A stretch of 64,000 nt of DNA, from positions 1 to 64,000 of the forward strand of contig CAJCIQ010000211.1 in NCBI GenBank assembly GCA_903970475.1, read 5' to 3'. The notes beneath the pieces are model-generated. The model ran no database searches and was not told where the DNA came from. It saw only the letters and a program-made list of their open reading frames with translations. Made by a program: the position numbers and the translations under genes. Of the stretch, positions 1-8,940 are shown one piece after another (within the stretch, counting starts at the first letter, position 1; every line of letters starts with the position of its first letter). The stretch comes from Beijerinckiaceae bacterium. Lineage in GTDB: Bacteria > Bacteroidota > Bacteroidia > Chitinophagales > Chitinophagaceae.

Positions 1-347
1 CTGAAGCCGATAAGCCGGCAAGCCACCCGACCTAAAAATCCACTTTTAGAGGAATGAAGGTGCACCGCATCTATTCTTCCTTCCTTTTCAATCTCCTTAA
101 TAAAGCCGCAAAGTTCCTTCAGGGCCTTCATATCTTTAACAGGATGTATACTTCTTCCCGCCGAAGTCCAAGGAATAAAGCGCACATTGGCTGTTGGAAA
201 CATTTTCTTTACCTCTTCAGCCTTCATCACCCAATAACGGTCTCCATGTATGATAATATGCTCGTCATCCCGCATATTTTCCACAAGAGAGTTAATGAAT
301 ACCGCTATGCCACCGGCAAATGCTTCTGCAACGTGTACGATTTTCAT
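1..347 (-). CDS. Glycosyltransferase family 4, N-terminal part (runs off left edge)
   Basis: Reading the minus strand from an ATG at 347 gives an uninterrupted frame to the window edge, about 115 residues. It opens with MKIVHVAEAFAGGIAVF and contains DAVHLHSSKSGFLGR, the N-terminal pattern of GT4 (GT-B fold) enzymes, where a glycine-rich loop follows strand 1 and an HLHSSK-type segment sits near residue 100. Such enzymes transfer a sugar from a nucleotide donor to a lipid-linked glycan at the cytoplasmic face. It starts 15 bp after the stop of the GT2 gene upstream, so the two are probably co-transcribed. The donor-binding C-terminal half is outside the window, so the sugar cannot be inferred. 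Confidence 0.8.
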   Translation of the reverse strand, partial: MKIVHVAEAFAGGIAVFINSLVENMRDDEHIIIHGDRYWVMKAEEVKKMFPTANVRFIPWTSAGRSIHPVKDMKALKELCGFIKEIEKEGRIDAVHLHSSKSGFLGRVACRLIGF

Positions 348-362
348 GGATGATATGGATTA

Positions 363-1184
363 TTAACCTTCATAAAGTAGTCTCTTCAAACGAAGTACCA
401 ATCTGTATGGCACCAATTGCAACAACCTTAACTTTAACATACCCATAGCGGTAAGCCATTTGTTGGTACCAAATGCCTGCACCACCTTCATTCGACTTTG
501 CAATTGCGCTGACCTGTTCCCCAGGGAAAGCCCTTTAGGATTTAATTCACAGGTAACCAGTACTTCCCCCATCACAGCTCCCCTGCCCTGTTGCAGGAGC
601 AATTGAAAAAAACCATAATCTTCCGCATGTGGAAAAGTCTGCGGATAAGCACTGACTCTTTCCTGAGCACTTAACCGCCACATGACCGTAGGATGTATGA
701 ATATATTTCTGAAATACATGCCCTTACGTATATATTCATGCTCCGTTGGCGTCTTGTAGGTGTAGCCTCCAGTTTTTGACGGGTCTTTAAATACGCACCA
801 GGACCCCACCAAATCTATATCCTCATTGGCGTCCAGGTAATTGACCTGTTTGACAAACCGCATTGGGGAGCAGGTGTCTCCACAATCCAGTCTGGCTACA
901 TACTTAGCATTTCCATATCTGGCAATCTTTTCTAATCCTGCATTGAGCGCCGCTGTGATTCCCTGGTTCAGGGGCAGCCTCAGGATTTCAAGCATAGTTT
1001 CCTGATGAATCCTTCCTTCAAACCAGGAAGGGGACACAGGCTCATCGCTTCCATCATCTACGACGAGGATGGCGAATTTGTTGGGTGCATAGGTTACGCT
1101 CTCCAGTGACCGGAGTAATCCTTCCTTATTGTTATAACAAGGAATTAACAGGTAGAAGTCTAACAACACTTTTTTCGATTCCAT
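363..1184 (-). CDS. Glycosyltransferase family 2
   Basis: A 273-residue GT-A fold glycosyltransferase. The nucleotide-binding start LIPCYNNKEGLLRSLESV (from about residue 13) and VVDDGSDEP (about 41-49) are textbook GT2. The metal-site region reads RLDCGD near residue 98 where many relatives have a DADD-type sequence, so the usual aspartate pattern is altered but two aspartates remain. No membrane segment is obvious, consistent with a cytoplasmic enzyme extending a lipid-linked glycan. It lies between the methyltransferase/kinase-like gene and a GT4 gene on the same strand, which fits a surface polysaccharide operon. Donor and acceptor sugars cannot be told. Confidence 0.85.
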   Translation of the reverse strand: MESKKVLLDFYLLIPCYNNKEGLLRSLESVTYAPNKFAILVVDDGSDEPVSPSWFEGRIHQETMLEILRLPLNQGITAALNAGLEKIARYGNAKYVARLDCGDTCSPMRFVKQVNYLDANEDIDLVGSWCVFKDPSKTGGYTYKTPTEHEYIRKGMYFRNIFIHPTVMWRLSAQERVSAYPQTFPHAEDYGFFQLLLQQGRGAVMGEVLVTCELNPKGLSLGNRSAQLQSRMKVVQAFGTNKWLTAMGMLKLRLLQLVPYRLVLRLKRLLYEG

Positions 1185-1282
1185 ACACGGTTCTCAGACT
1201 ATATAACGACTTGGGCTTCTAAAATGATGGGTTTTCGATAAAAGTTGCTGCTTTAAGATATGAATAAAATTATATTATTTTT

Positions 1283-3076
1283 TTAACGATTCTTTGCAAA
1301 AATACGTGTCAATAGTATTCCTGCCAAAGATCGGGTCTCATATGTGCGCTTATACCATTCCGTTATTTCCTTAAAACGCTCATTTTCGGCCCTTAAAGAT
1401 TCTATCAAATGCTCTTTCAGTGCGAATTCCCGGCTTGGATGCTTATCTCCGACCGGAAGTGAAAAATCTTTGGGGATACTTTGGTCCAGGACCCCTATTT
1501 TATCAAAATACCGGCTTTCCCGCTCGACAAAATCATCTATGGTGTTTACCGCTTCAGGAATTAACCGTTTAACCATGGCCTCTATCAGGGCAAAAAACTG
1601 TAGGGGCGTGCCTTTCTTCGGCGGTTGCATGTACTGGGTCCGCCCCAGGCAATAGTAAAATCCCCTGGCCAGCACATACTGCAAGGGTATGGGTTCTGCC
1701 ACTTCCCACTCCAGGTCGAACAAATAAAGCTTGTGCCGATCAGTGAGCACGTTAAAAGGGGCTGCATCCAGGTATCTTCCATGGAGCATGAGCGGTCCGG
1801 CCTCATTCAAACACAAGCTTCTCAGTAAAGCTGCATATGGCTTGGCCCATTTCACCAGGTCCTCCAAAGACCAATCCGGCGTGGCCATTATCTCCAAAAA
1901 GCGGATGAAATGGATATTGCCCTGCATATAACTTTCCCCCTCTACGTATTGGGTGATCCAGGGGTGCGGGGCAGCTACAACATCCGGGTATAGCCGGGAA
2001 CGTTGAACGGAAATTTGGCCGTCATATTGCCGAACGAATCTATTTTCTTTTGCATATACCCGCTTACGCTGGGAGCTATAGGTATACCCCAATGTATTGG
2101 CAGATACCATTTCGGGCAACACATCCAAAGAGGCGGTCACCATAAAGGAATTAGCCAGGTCTCCGGCCAGCTTATTGCGGATGAGTTGCCTCAAGACCAG
2201 GGGTACCGAAAAATTACAGTGGTAAGGCTTTTCCTGGAAATAGTCTGCATTGGGCATGAGCAGGTTTTCCAGGTTGAATCCTTCTACTTGCAGGTGTTCA
2301 TCCTTTAGGACCACAGTAGGAAATTTGTAATCCGGAAAGGGATAATAAAACGCTGTATGGACAAACCCTGCCGAGCCAAGGAGGTCTTTTAATTCTTCTT
2401 TTCCGAAAGTGACGGGCGTTTCTGACGTATAACGGTCTTCTATTCCGTCATAAGCCTTTCCTGTATGATCCTCGGGGGCCCCAGCCCAGTATTTGGTCCC
2501 CAACTTATTTTCTATGGCCAGGATGAGCTGGCCTCCTTTTTTGAGGAAACGCCGGAGTCTGTTAAGCAACGCTCCAGGCGCATCGGGTCCCTCCATGTAG
2601 AGGTTACTATACTCCAATACCCCAATCAGGGTTACTACGTCAAAGGTTTCTTCCCAGCAAAAATCATTGAAATTATCCTGCACGACAGCTACGTTGGGCA
2701 GGTCCCTACAGCGCTCCGCTGTAATGGCGGCCCGTCTGGGACTACCCTCCAGCGCCATTACGGAGGCGGCATTATCTCCCAGAAAGCGGGTGATGGCCCC
2801 GCATCCGGACCCGATCTCCAGTACCCTTTTGTCTTTCAGGAACTCAGAAAAGGGTCGTAGCAGATCGACACGCTGGACCGACAAATGGTAGCGGCTTGTC
2901 CAATCCCGAATGCCTTTGGCGAGTTCTTCTGAGCCTGTGCCCAGGTCCTTACTTGTTTGAAACAAGTGCAGTAAATACTGCTCGGCATCCTCGCCGTCGT
3001 TATAAGCAAAGGGGGCGGATACACCCTCCCTGAGGTATACTTTGTCTACCAAAGTATAGGATAATGGCTTTTGCAA
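1283..3076 (-). CDS. Methyltransferase / kinase-like / coiled-coil protein (WbdD-like architecture)
   Basis: A 597-residue protein with three parts. Residues about 60-250 are a class I SAM-dependent methyltransferase: VLEIGSGCGAITRFLG at 85-100 is the SAM-binding loop and LEGSP near 109 follows strand 2. Residues about 330-480 look like a phosphotransferase: HGRYLDAAPFNVL at 432-444 matches the catalytic loop (H-x-D-x(4)-N type, with R where the first D-type position is often found) and LFDLEWE at 452-458 resembles the metal-binding D-x-[DE] loop. Residues about 555-580 are charged and heptad-like, suggesting a short coiled coil. Methyltransferase, kinase and coiled coil in this order are the architecture of WbdD, which caps O-antigen chains with phosphate and methyl and sets their length. 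Position beside glycosyltransferases agrees. The function is inference from architecture and context. Confidence 0.65.
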   Translation of the reverse strand: MQKPLSYTLVDKVYLREGVSAPFAYNDGEDAEQYLLHLFQTSKDLGTGSEELAKGIRDWTSRYHLSVQRVDLLRPFSEFLKDKRVLEIGSGCGAITRFLGDNAASVMALEGSPRRAAITAERCRDLPNVAVVQDNFNDFCWEETFDVVTLIGVLEYSNLYMEGPDAPGALLNRLRRFLKKGGQLILAIENKLGTKYWAGAPEDHTGKAYDGIEDRYTSETPVTFGKEELKDLLGSAGFVHTAFYYPFPDYKFPTVVLKDEHLQVEGFNLENLLMPNADYFQEKPYHCNFSVPLVLRQLIRNKLAGDLANSFMVTASLDVLPEMVSANTLGYTYSSQRKRVYAKENRFVRQYDGQISVQRSRLYPDVVAAPHPWITQYVEGESYMQGNIHFIRFLEIMATPDWSLEDLVKWAKPYAALLRSLCLNEAGPLMLHGRYLDAAPFNVLTDRHKLYLFDLEWEVAEPIPLQYVLARGFYYCLGRTQYMQPPKKGTPLQFFALIEAMVKRLIPEAVNTIDDFVERESRYFDKIGVLDQSIPKDFSLPVGDKHPSREFALKEHLIESLRAENERFKEITEWYKRTYETRSLAGILLTRIFAKNR

Positions 3077-3134
3077 ATTGTTAGTTACAATAAAGGGTTA
3101 AAGAATAAGGCAACCATTTGACTCGAAAAATGAG

Positions 3135-3144
3135 CAAACGTTTG
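3135..3144. promoter_or_regulatory. Perfect 10-bp palindrome between divergent glycan genes
   Basis: CAAACGTTTG is a perfect palindrome in the 160-bp spacer between the divergently transcribed methyltransferase/kinase-like gene and the sugar transferase gene. AAACGTTT cores are common in LacI-family operators, so it could be a shared operator; a 10-bp palindrome can also occur by chance. Confidence 0.3.
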
Positions 3145-3236
3145 AAGAGTGAATTAAAATAACTTAATGAAAAAAATATTGTAAAATTGTATCTGTTGTC
3201 AGGCAATCTAATCGTACACCCTCAGCTCCCTATTCT

Positions 3237-4043
3237 ATGAACCAAGTCGTCCCCTCCGGCCAGAAAGGCCTTCAGAGGGCACTCGTTAAAAATTTAAAAA
3301 AGAGATACGGCTATTTCCTCCTAAAACGCTGTATTGATTTCACCTTTTCCTTATTTGTCATCCTATTGATATATCCCTGGCTGATGCCCATTTTGATGAT
3401 CATCATAAAACTGGACTCCAAAGGCCCCATTTTCTTCCATCAAAAAAGAACCGGATACCTGGGCAAAACGTTTATCTGCACCAAACTTCGTACCATGCGG
3501 GTGAACATAGAGGCTGATACCAGGCAGGCTTATACGGGAGATCCCCGCATTACCCGGTTTGGTCAATTTTTACGCAAAACAGGTTTGGATGAATTACCAC
3601 AACTGCTTAGTGTGCTCAAAGGGGACATGAGCCTGATCGGTCCCCGCCCCCATATGCTCAACGATACGGATCGCTTTGCTGAAGTAGTGCACGACTACAA
3701 TATCCGCCACCTGATCCGCCCTGGCATTACCGGCATATCTCAGGTAAAAGGTTACAGGGGCCTGACCGAAACGGAAGAAAGCATTTACCGCCGTTATCAA
3801 TGGGACGTTTATTACCTGCGCAAAACGAATTGGCTGCTGGACACCAAGATCTTTACGGGTACTGTCCTGCTAACGGCAAAGTATATCCTTGGATCGGATC
3901 CCCAACAATCTAACAGAACTGACCGGGATACGGTAGTTAAAAAAAACACCGGCCTGAAGTTTATACTCCAGGCCGGTGAGAAAAAAGTATCTGTCGATGG
4001 TGCTGAGAAGATAGAGAAGTCTAGTTGTTCCACCACAAATTAG
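3237..4043 (+). CDS. Undecaprenyl-phosphate sugar-1-phosphate transferase (WcaJ/PglC-type)
   Basis: A 268-residue bacterial sugar transferase (Bac_transf family). A hydrophobic segment at about residues 32-56 anchors the protein, followed by GPIFFHQKRTGYLGK, FICTKLRTM, GLDELPQLLSVLKGDMSLIG and PRP, the conserved monotopic phosphoglycosyltransferase core. These enzymes move a sugar-1-phosphate from a nucleotide to undecaprenyl phosphate, starting a surface glycan on the membrane. At about 220 residues the core is complete; the last 30 or so residues are poorly conserved in type, and that stretch is read through the terminator of the opposite-strand susD gene. The reading frame ends inside the susD coding end (23 bp convergent overlap). 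It is the likely initiating enzyme for the glycan made by the divergent genes. Confidence 0.9.
   Translation: MNQVVPSGQKGLQRALVKNLKKRYGYFLLKRCIDFTFSLFVILLIYPWLMPILMIIIKLDSKGPIFFHQKRTGYLGKTFICTKLRTMRVNIEADTRQAYTGDPRITRFGQFLRKTGLDELPQLLSVLKGDMSLIGPRPHMLNDTDRFAEVVHDYNIRHLIRPGITGISQVKGYRGLTETEESIYRRYQWDVYYLRKTNWLLDTKIFTGTVLLTAKYILGSDPQQSNRTDRDTVVKKNTGLKFILQAGEKKVSVDGAEKIEKSSCSTTN
3939..3978 (-). terminator. Rho-independent terminator of the susCD operon
   Basis: A perfect 10-bp stem, CACCGGCCTG at 3947-3956 and CAGGCCGGTG at 3969-3978, encloses a 12-nt loop. On the minus strand it is followed by eight U residues (the A run at 3939-3946), about 40 nt past the susD stop. This is a strong intrinsic terminator for susCD. 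On the plus strand it lies within the 3' end of the sugar transferase frame. Confidence 0.85.
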
Positions 4044-5475
4044 TGGACTGCGCGTCGGCAGCGCTTCCATTAACCGCCTGAACGGCCTGGGCCCAGTTGA
4101 TGGGATTGGCCGATTCTTCATCTCCAGGGTAAGTGAAGCGACGAGGTAGATTACCCTGAGCGCCTATCGGAGGATTGATCACATCAATATTAGGGTATCC
4201 CAGCCTTCTGATGGAAGTCCAGGCATCCCATCCCCTATTGGCAAAGGCAATCCATTGCTGGAAACCGATCTTTTGCCTCCAGGTTCCCTGAGCCGTGGTA
4301 TAGGCGACAGCAGGTTGAGCCAGATAGTCCGCCGCAGCACTGGCTGAACCACCCCAGAAAGTGATGGCAGCCGTGATGGCATTATCATAGTAAGACTCGG
4401 CTGTACCAGATACGGGGAAGCCTCTTTCTACAGCCTCAGCCAACAGGAACTGTGTTTCTGCATAGTCCAGGATGTCTCCTGGGTAAGTGGCAGCCAACCA
4501 TTGGGCTGATAGCTGGGAAAATTTCACATACCCGTTACCTGCCCCAGGTACACCGCCCAGGTATTGCCCGTTCAATTGGGTAAAGTACAAGGGCAACCGG
4601 GGATCATTCCAGGAAAGCATGGTGTCTATGATGAGGTTAGCGGGACTGAAGTCATGGCGTCCGCTGATCACAAATGCCTGATACACGGGATTGGCATTGG
4701 TAGTGGGGCTGGCCTCATAAGCCAGCAGGGCGTTGTCATTGTTGGATGCGAACACACCAGCTGTCACTGCTTTTTGTACGTACTTGGAGGCCGTGGCCGG
4801 GTCTACATCGGCCACTACCAAAGCCAATTTCAGCTCCAGGCTGGCGCCGAACTTCTTCCACTGACCAGGATCACCCTGGTAGATCTGATCGGCTGCTCCC
4901 AGGCTTCCATTGGCAGGATTGAGCCCATTAACGGCCGTGTCCAGGCGATTTAATAAATCATAGTAAATCGTCTTTGCATCATCGTAAGGAGGGAAAGGGA
5001 TGGAATCGGTGAAGGCCTTGGAATAGGGTACATTCCCGTAGGTATTGACCAACAGGGACCAGGCATATACCTCCAGAATATCATTAATATCCTGATCGTT
5101 GCGCAGGGTTCCAGGATCGGTCACATCCGTGGGAAATACCTTGGCTGCACCGATGAGGTTATTAAGTACCGAAGAAGTACCGGTGGCGTATAAGGTATTC
5201 CACCAGTTCTGTGGGGAATTACCGGAGGTCAGGTTGTACCGGGCCTCTGTGACATAGGTATTTTCCGTCCAGCTTTGTGCCAGGATACGGAAGGGTGCTT
5301 CGTCTATGTTGGTGGAGGTCAGCGCATCGGATAGGTTCTTTTCACCATTAAGGAATAAGCTACCACTAGGGACCGATGATGGACTTTTGGGGTTCGTATT
5401 CAAAGAAGTCAGGTTCTTTGTGCAGGAACCCAGCACGAGGGTCGCCGGCAGGAATATGATGAGTAATTTTTTCAT
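4021..5475 (-). CDS. SusD/RagB-family nutrient-binding lipoprotein
   Basis: A 484-residue surface lipoprotein. It starts with a lipoprotein signal ending LVLGSC, placing the lipidated cysteine at residue 18. The body has SusD features: LTSLNTNPKSPSSVP after the anchor, helical tetratricopeptide-like segments, and a C-terminal region where NRGWDAWTSIRRLGYP and FTYPGDEESANP match the SusD-like branch seen in many Chitinophagaceae. SusD proteins cap a SusC transporter barrel and bind the substrate at the cell surface. The gene follows susC by 11 bp and ends at a strong terminator, so susC-susD form the whole operon. No glycoside hydrolase or sigma/anti-sigma pair adjoins it, so the substrate is unknown. 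Confidence 0.92.
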   Translation of the reverse strand: MKKLLIIFLPATLVLGSCTKNLTSLNTNPKSPSSVPSGSLFLNGEKNLSDALTSTNIDEAPFRILAQSWTENTYVTEARYNLTSGNSPQNWWNTLYATGTSSVLNNLIGAAKVFPTDVTDPGTLRNDQDINDILEVYAWSLLVNTYGNVPYSKAFTDSIPFPPYDDAKTIYYDLLNRLDTAVNGLNPANGSLGAADQIYQGDPGQWKKFGASLELKLALVVADVDPATASKYVQKAVTAGVFASNNDNALLAYEASPTTNANPVYQAFVISGRHDFSPANLIIDTMLSWNDPRLPLYFTQLNGQYLGGVPGAGNGYVKFSQLSAQWLAATYPGDILDYAETQFLLAEAVERGFPVSGTAESYYDNAITAAITFWGGSASAAADYLAQPAVAYTTAQGTWRQKIGFQQWIAFANRGWDAWTSIRRLGYPNIDVINPPIGAQGNLPRRFTYPGDEESANPINWAQAVQAVNGSAADAQSTNLWWNN

Positions 5476-5486
5476 GCTGCTTAGAT

Positions 5487-8400
5487 TTAGAATTTCAGTT
5501 TAACATTCAACCCCAGGGTGCGTATACTTGGATAAGCACCCACCTGGAAGCCAATGCTGCCATTTTGGGCGCCACTTCCACCTTCTGAACCTAAGGCCAC
5601 CCCTTGCTCAGGATCTGAATAAGGCAGGTTCTTGTGGATGATCCACAGGTTATGTCCGGTCAATGAAAGGTCTATGCCCCTGACAAAACCCCAGTGGTTG
5701 AGCACTTTTCTGGGAATGCTGTAGGTCAGCGCCACTTCCCGGAGTTTGATATAGGAAGCGTCGTAGACATAGGACTTATCCGCAAAGCTGTTGTAAGAGC
5801 TGAAGGGGAAGTTGCCCTGGTTGATGTCTGAAGCGTCAATGCGCACCTTATTGGGCGCACCATTAGCTGTCACACCGGGGAGGATGAGGCCACCGCTTTT
5901 GGCATCCTGGGTCAGCGGGCTGCGCACGGGGTTACCCAGGTCGTTCTTGCCTGCTGTTTCCGGATACAAACCGGAGTAATCTCCGAAGTCCATATCCAAA
6001 GAGTAAAGGTCTCCGCCTTTGGACATATCCACCAGGAAGCTCAAGGCCAGGTTTTTGTACTTGAGGGTGTTGCCTACGCCTCCGATCCAATCAGGGTTGA
6101 TGTTACCGATATCGGAAAGCACATTGGAATTAAGCACATACTGTCCGTTGCTGCCTACGACGCGCTGACCGTTATAGTAGGTATAATCAGATCCCCTGAT
6201 CACGCCATAGGGTTTGCCGGCTTCAGCTACCAATTGGGTATTGAAACCGTAATCGCCAATCACCATGGATGGAGAATTATTGAAGAGGAACAATACTTTA
6301 TTGCGGTTGGCGCTCCAGTTCAGGTTAATGGTCCAGGAGAAATCCCTGGTTTTAACGGGGGTGGCGTTGATGCTCAATTCCACGCCCTGGTTTTGTACAC
6401 TGCCTCCATTGACAATATAGGTGGAATATCCACTGGAGCTGGAAGAGGTAATGGGCAGGATCTGGTTGATCTGAACGGCATGGTAATAAGTCAGATCCAG
6501 TCCTATGCGGTTCTGTAAGAAAGCAGCTTCCAAGCCAAACTCATAAGCCCTGTTCCTTTCGGGTTCCAAAGTGGCATTGTTATGTACCACAGAGGTGGCG
6601 CTCATGGGACTACCATGGAAAGGGCTTACCGATTGATAGGTGTTGGTGACGTCATAACTGGGTGCGTCATTACCTACTTCTGCATAGTTGGCCCGGAGTT
6701 TTCCGTAACTCAACCATTTGAGGTCGGGCAGCCATTTGGAGAATACCAGGTTACCGGAAATAGAAGGATAGTAATACGTGTTGTTGGCCGATGGCAGGGT
6801 GGAAGCCTGGTCCCTTCTCAGGGTGGCGTCCAGGGTAGCCAGCTCCTTGTAGCTTAAGGTAGCACCGGCGAAAATACCATCCACTTCGCTGGTAGAACTA
6901 TATTCTGTCGGAGCCAGGGGATTATTCACCGAATTAGACAAGGCATAAATGCCTGGCTCGATGAGCCCACCATTGGTAGCGGCAGAGATGGACGTGTTGT
7001 TGTCCTGACGAACGTTGGATCCCAACAGGGCTTTGAGGTTAAAGAACCGGTTGAGGTCCTTGTTGAAGGTCAACAGCAGGTCGTAGTTGGTTTCTGAATA
7101 GGTCGCATCATAGCGGCTGTAGCTGGATGTATGAACGGAGCCAATGGCCGTATGGTACTCCAAAAACTGGGTATAGTTATCTTCAGAAACCCTGGCCTGC
7201 AAATTCAGGTAGGAGGTGATTTTATAGTTCAGGCTCACGTTCCCGAAATAGCGCTTACGCTCGTCATCTTCGGAGTTCATGTAGCGGTTCCAGTAGATGT
7301 TGTTGTGGTAAGCGGGAATGTTCTGACCAGGGGTCAGGTATCCACCCAACCAGTTCCAGGAAGCATTGGTACCCGATTTGAAAAAGTCATTCTTCTGGGA
7401 TTTCAGGTCTACGTTGGTAGGCCACCATTCCCTGAAGTCCATCAGGGGGTTCTCGCTGGAAGTATAACCATATCCAGCCCTGCCTACCCCACTGACATCG
7501 GAGTAGTTCAGGCTTCCGCCCAGGGTAACCTTATCGGTCAGGTTACGGGTTGTTCCCAGGTTGAGCAGGGTTTTGGTCACGTCATTATTGGGGAGCAGAC
7601 CATGATCCTCACTGCGGGTGAATCCCACTTTGAAGGAGCTTTTGTCATCGGCCTGGTCGGCAAATACAGACGTACTCACGGTCACAGGGGTATTGAAAAA
7701 GTCGGTGGGGTTGTGGTGGGCAGCGGGTTGCCAGGCGGTAGCCTTACCAAAATTAGGATCAGCCGGTTCGAAGGCATCCCAGTTATAGACCTTCAAAGAA
7801 GGGTCATATGCGGGTCCAGTGGCAGCATCCACGTCGGTTTGGACGATCTGTTCGTTCTGTCCGCCGCTGTTGAACGTTGGCTCATAATAGAAAAAGCCAC
7901 TCTGGGCAGGATAAGCAGCATTATAGCCTTGGGAGCCAAAACCTTCTCCGTACTGGGTTTGATAAGTGGGCAGCGTGCTTTTGTCTGGAGAACCAACGGT
8001 TACGCCCGCATCCACCATAACGCCAATACCCCTGTTCTTATTCCCCTTTTTGGTGGTGATCAGGATGACGCCATTGGCGGCCCTGGAGCCGTACAACGCA
8101 GAAGCGGCGGCTCCTTTGAGCACGCTCACCGATTCGATGTCTTCCGGATTGATATCAGAAGCGGCATTACCCAGGTCATACAGGTTCTGGCTTTGATTGG
8201 TATTATCATAAGGCACCCCATCCACCACGAACAAAGCCTGGTTGGATTGGGTCAGGGATTTCATCCCCCTGAGGATCACGTTATTGGATCCACCCGTAAT
8301 GTTGCTGGACGTCACTTGTAAGCCCGCAATCTTACCGGAAAGGTTGTTCACAAAATTAGTGTTCAGGGTCTTGTTAACATCGTCACCCGAAATCTGCTGG

Positions 8401-8771
8401 GTAGAATAGGGCAAAGAGTTTTTTGTACGCTTGATGCCCAAAGCTGTCGTCACCAATACTTCCTGTAGGTTGCCCGCATCTTTTTCCAGGGTGATGGTCG
8501 CAAAGCCATTGTCATAAGGCTTTACCTCCTTAGCGGCGAATCCGATGGCCGTAACCACCAGTACCTGTCCATGTGTTATGGTTATTTTGAACTCGCCTTT
8601 ATCATTAGCGATGGTTCCACCGGGATGCCCTTTAATCTGAATAGAGGCCCCCGCAATGGGTTGCCCTCCGGCATCCGTAATCTTGCCCTCGATCGGGCGG
8701 CTCTGGCCATAGGCCTGCGTAAGCAATATTACCAACAAGGGTAACAGCGATAGCATTTTCCTCATGCGCAT
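5487..8771 (-). CDS. SusC/RagA-family TonB-linked outer membrane transporter
   Basis: A 1094-residue TonB-dependent transporter. After a signal peptide (about 1-22) comes a carboxypeptidase-regulatory-like domain (about 26-100, with GKITDAGGQPIAGASIQIKG), then the plug with LSGKIAGLQVTSSN, VILRG and FVVDGVPYDN, the SusC signature, and SVLKGAAASALYGSRAANG. The remaining 850 or so residues form the 22-strand barrel, ending in an aromatic residue. It imports a ligand delivered by the adjacent SusD, using TonB energy. No N-terminal STN domain is seen, so this is not the FecA-like type signalling to an anti-sigma factor. Two -7-like promoter motifs lie 49-72 bp upstream. Confidence 0.94.
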   Translation of the reverse strand: MRMRKMLSLLPLLVILLTQAYGQSRPIEGKITDAGGQPIAGASIQIKGHPGGTIANDKGEFKITITHGQVLVVTAIGFAAKEVKPYDNGFATITLEKDAGNLQEVLVTTALGIKRTKNSLPYSTQQISGDDVNKTLNTNFVNNLSGKIAGLQVTSSNITGGSNNVILRGMKSLTQSNQALFVVDGVPYDNTNQSQNLYDLGNAASDINPEDIESVSVLKGAAASALYGSRAANGVILITTKKGNKNRGIGVMVDAGVTVGSPDKSTLPTYQTQYGEGFGSQGYNAAYPAQSGFFYYEPTFNSGGQNEQIVQTDVDAATGPAYDPSLKVYNWDAFEPADPNFGKATAWQPAAHHNPTDFFNTPVTVSTSVFADQADDKSSFKVGFTRSEDHGLLPNNDVTKTLLNLGTTRNLTDKVTLGGSLNYSDVSGVGRAGYGYTSSENPLMDFREWWPTNVDLKSQKNDFFKSGTNASWNWLGGYLTPGQNIPAYHNNIYWNRYMNSEDDERKRYFGNVSLNYKITSYLNLQARVSEDNYTQFLEYHTAIGSVHTSSYSRYDATYSETNYDLLLTFNKDLNRFFNLKALLGSNVRQDNNTSISAATNGGLIEPGIYALSNSVNNPLAPTEYSSTSEVDGIFAGATLSYKELATLDATLRRDQASTLPSANNTYYYPSISGNLVFSKWLPDLKWLSYGKLRANYAEVGNDAPSYDVTNTYQSVSPFHGSPMSATSVVHNNATLEPERNRAYEFGLEAAFLQNRIGLDLTYYHAVQINQILPITSSSSSGYSTYIVNGGSVQNQGVELSINATPVKTRDFSWTINLNWSANRNKVLFLFNNSPSMVIGDYGFNTQLVAEAGKPYGVIRGSDYTYYNGQRVVGSNGQYVLNSNVLSDIGNINPDWIGGVGNTLKYKNLALSFLVDMSKGGDLYSLDMDFGDYSGLYPETAGKNDLGNPVRSPLTQDAKSGGLILPGVTANGAPNKVRIDASDINQGNFPFSSYNSFADKSYVYDASYIKLREVALTYSIPRKVLNHWGFVRGIDLSLTGHNLWIIHKNLPYSDPEQGVALGSEGGSGAQNGSIGFQVGAYPSIRTLGLNVKLKF

Positions 8772-8819
8772 GTGTCGTTGGATGGTTTTAACAAATAGAA
8801 TTCAGGCGCAAATATCGCG

Positions 8820-8843
8820 CAAAGCTATTAGTCTACAAAATTA
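8820..8843 (-). promoter_or_regulatory. Candidate susC promoter (-7 elements)
   Basis: On the minus strand TAATTTTG (8836-8843) and TAGCTTTG (8820-8827) both fit the Bacteroidota -7 consensus TAnnTTTG and lie just upstream of the susC start. No convincing -33 TTG at standard spacing was found. Confidence 0.45.
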
Positions 8844-8940
8844 GTGGGGTAATATTTTTGAAACGGGGTTGCACGGTTTTTAGCCGTGTGGGCATAGCAT
8901 TGCCCTGACACACGCACTGGGTAAGGGTCAGAGACGCTCC

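Noticed and set aside
7131-8321. 396-residue plus-strand frame inside susC
   Set aside because: A long shadow of the SusC gene; its sequence has no family features and the susC frame is certain.
8874-8893. CACGG..CCGTG hairpin after the LLM gene as a terminator
   Set aside because: Short stem and no U run following on the minus strand.
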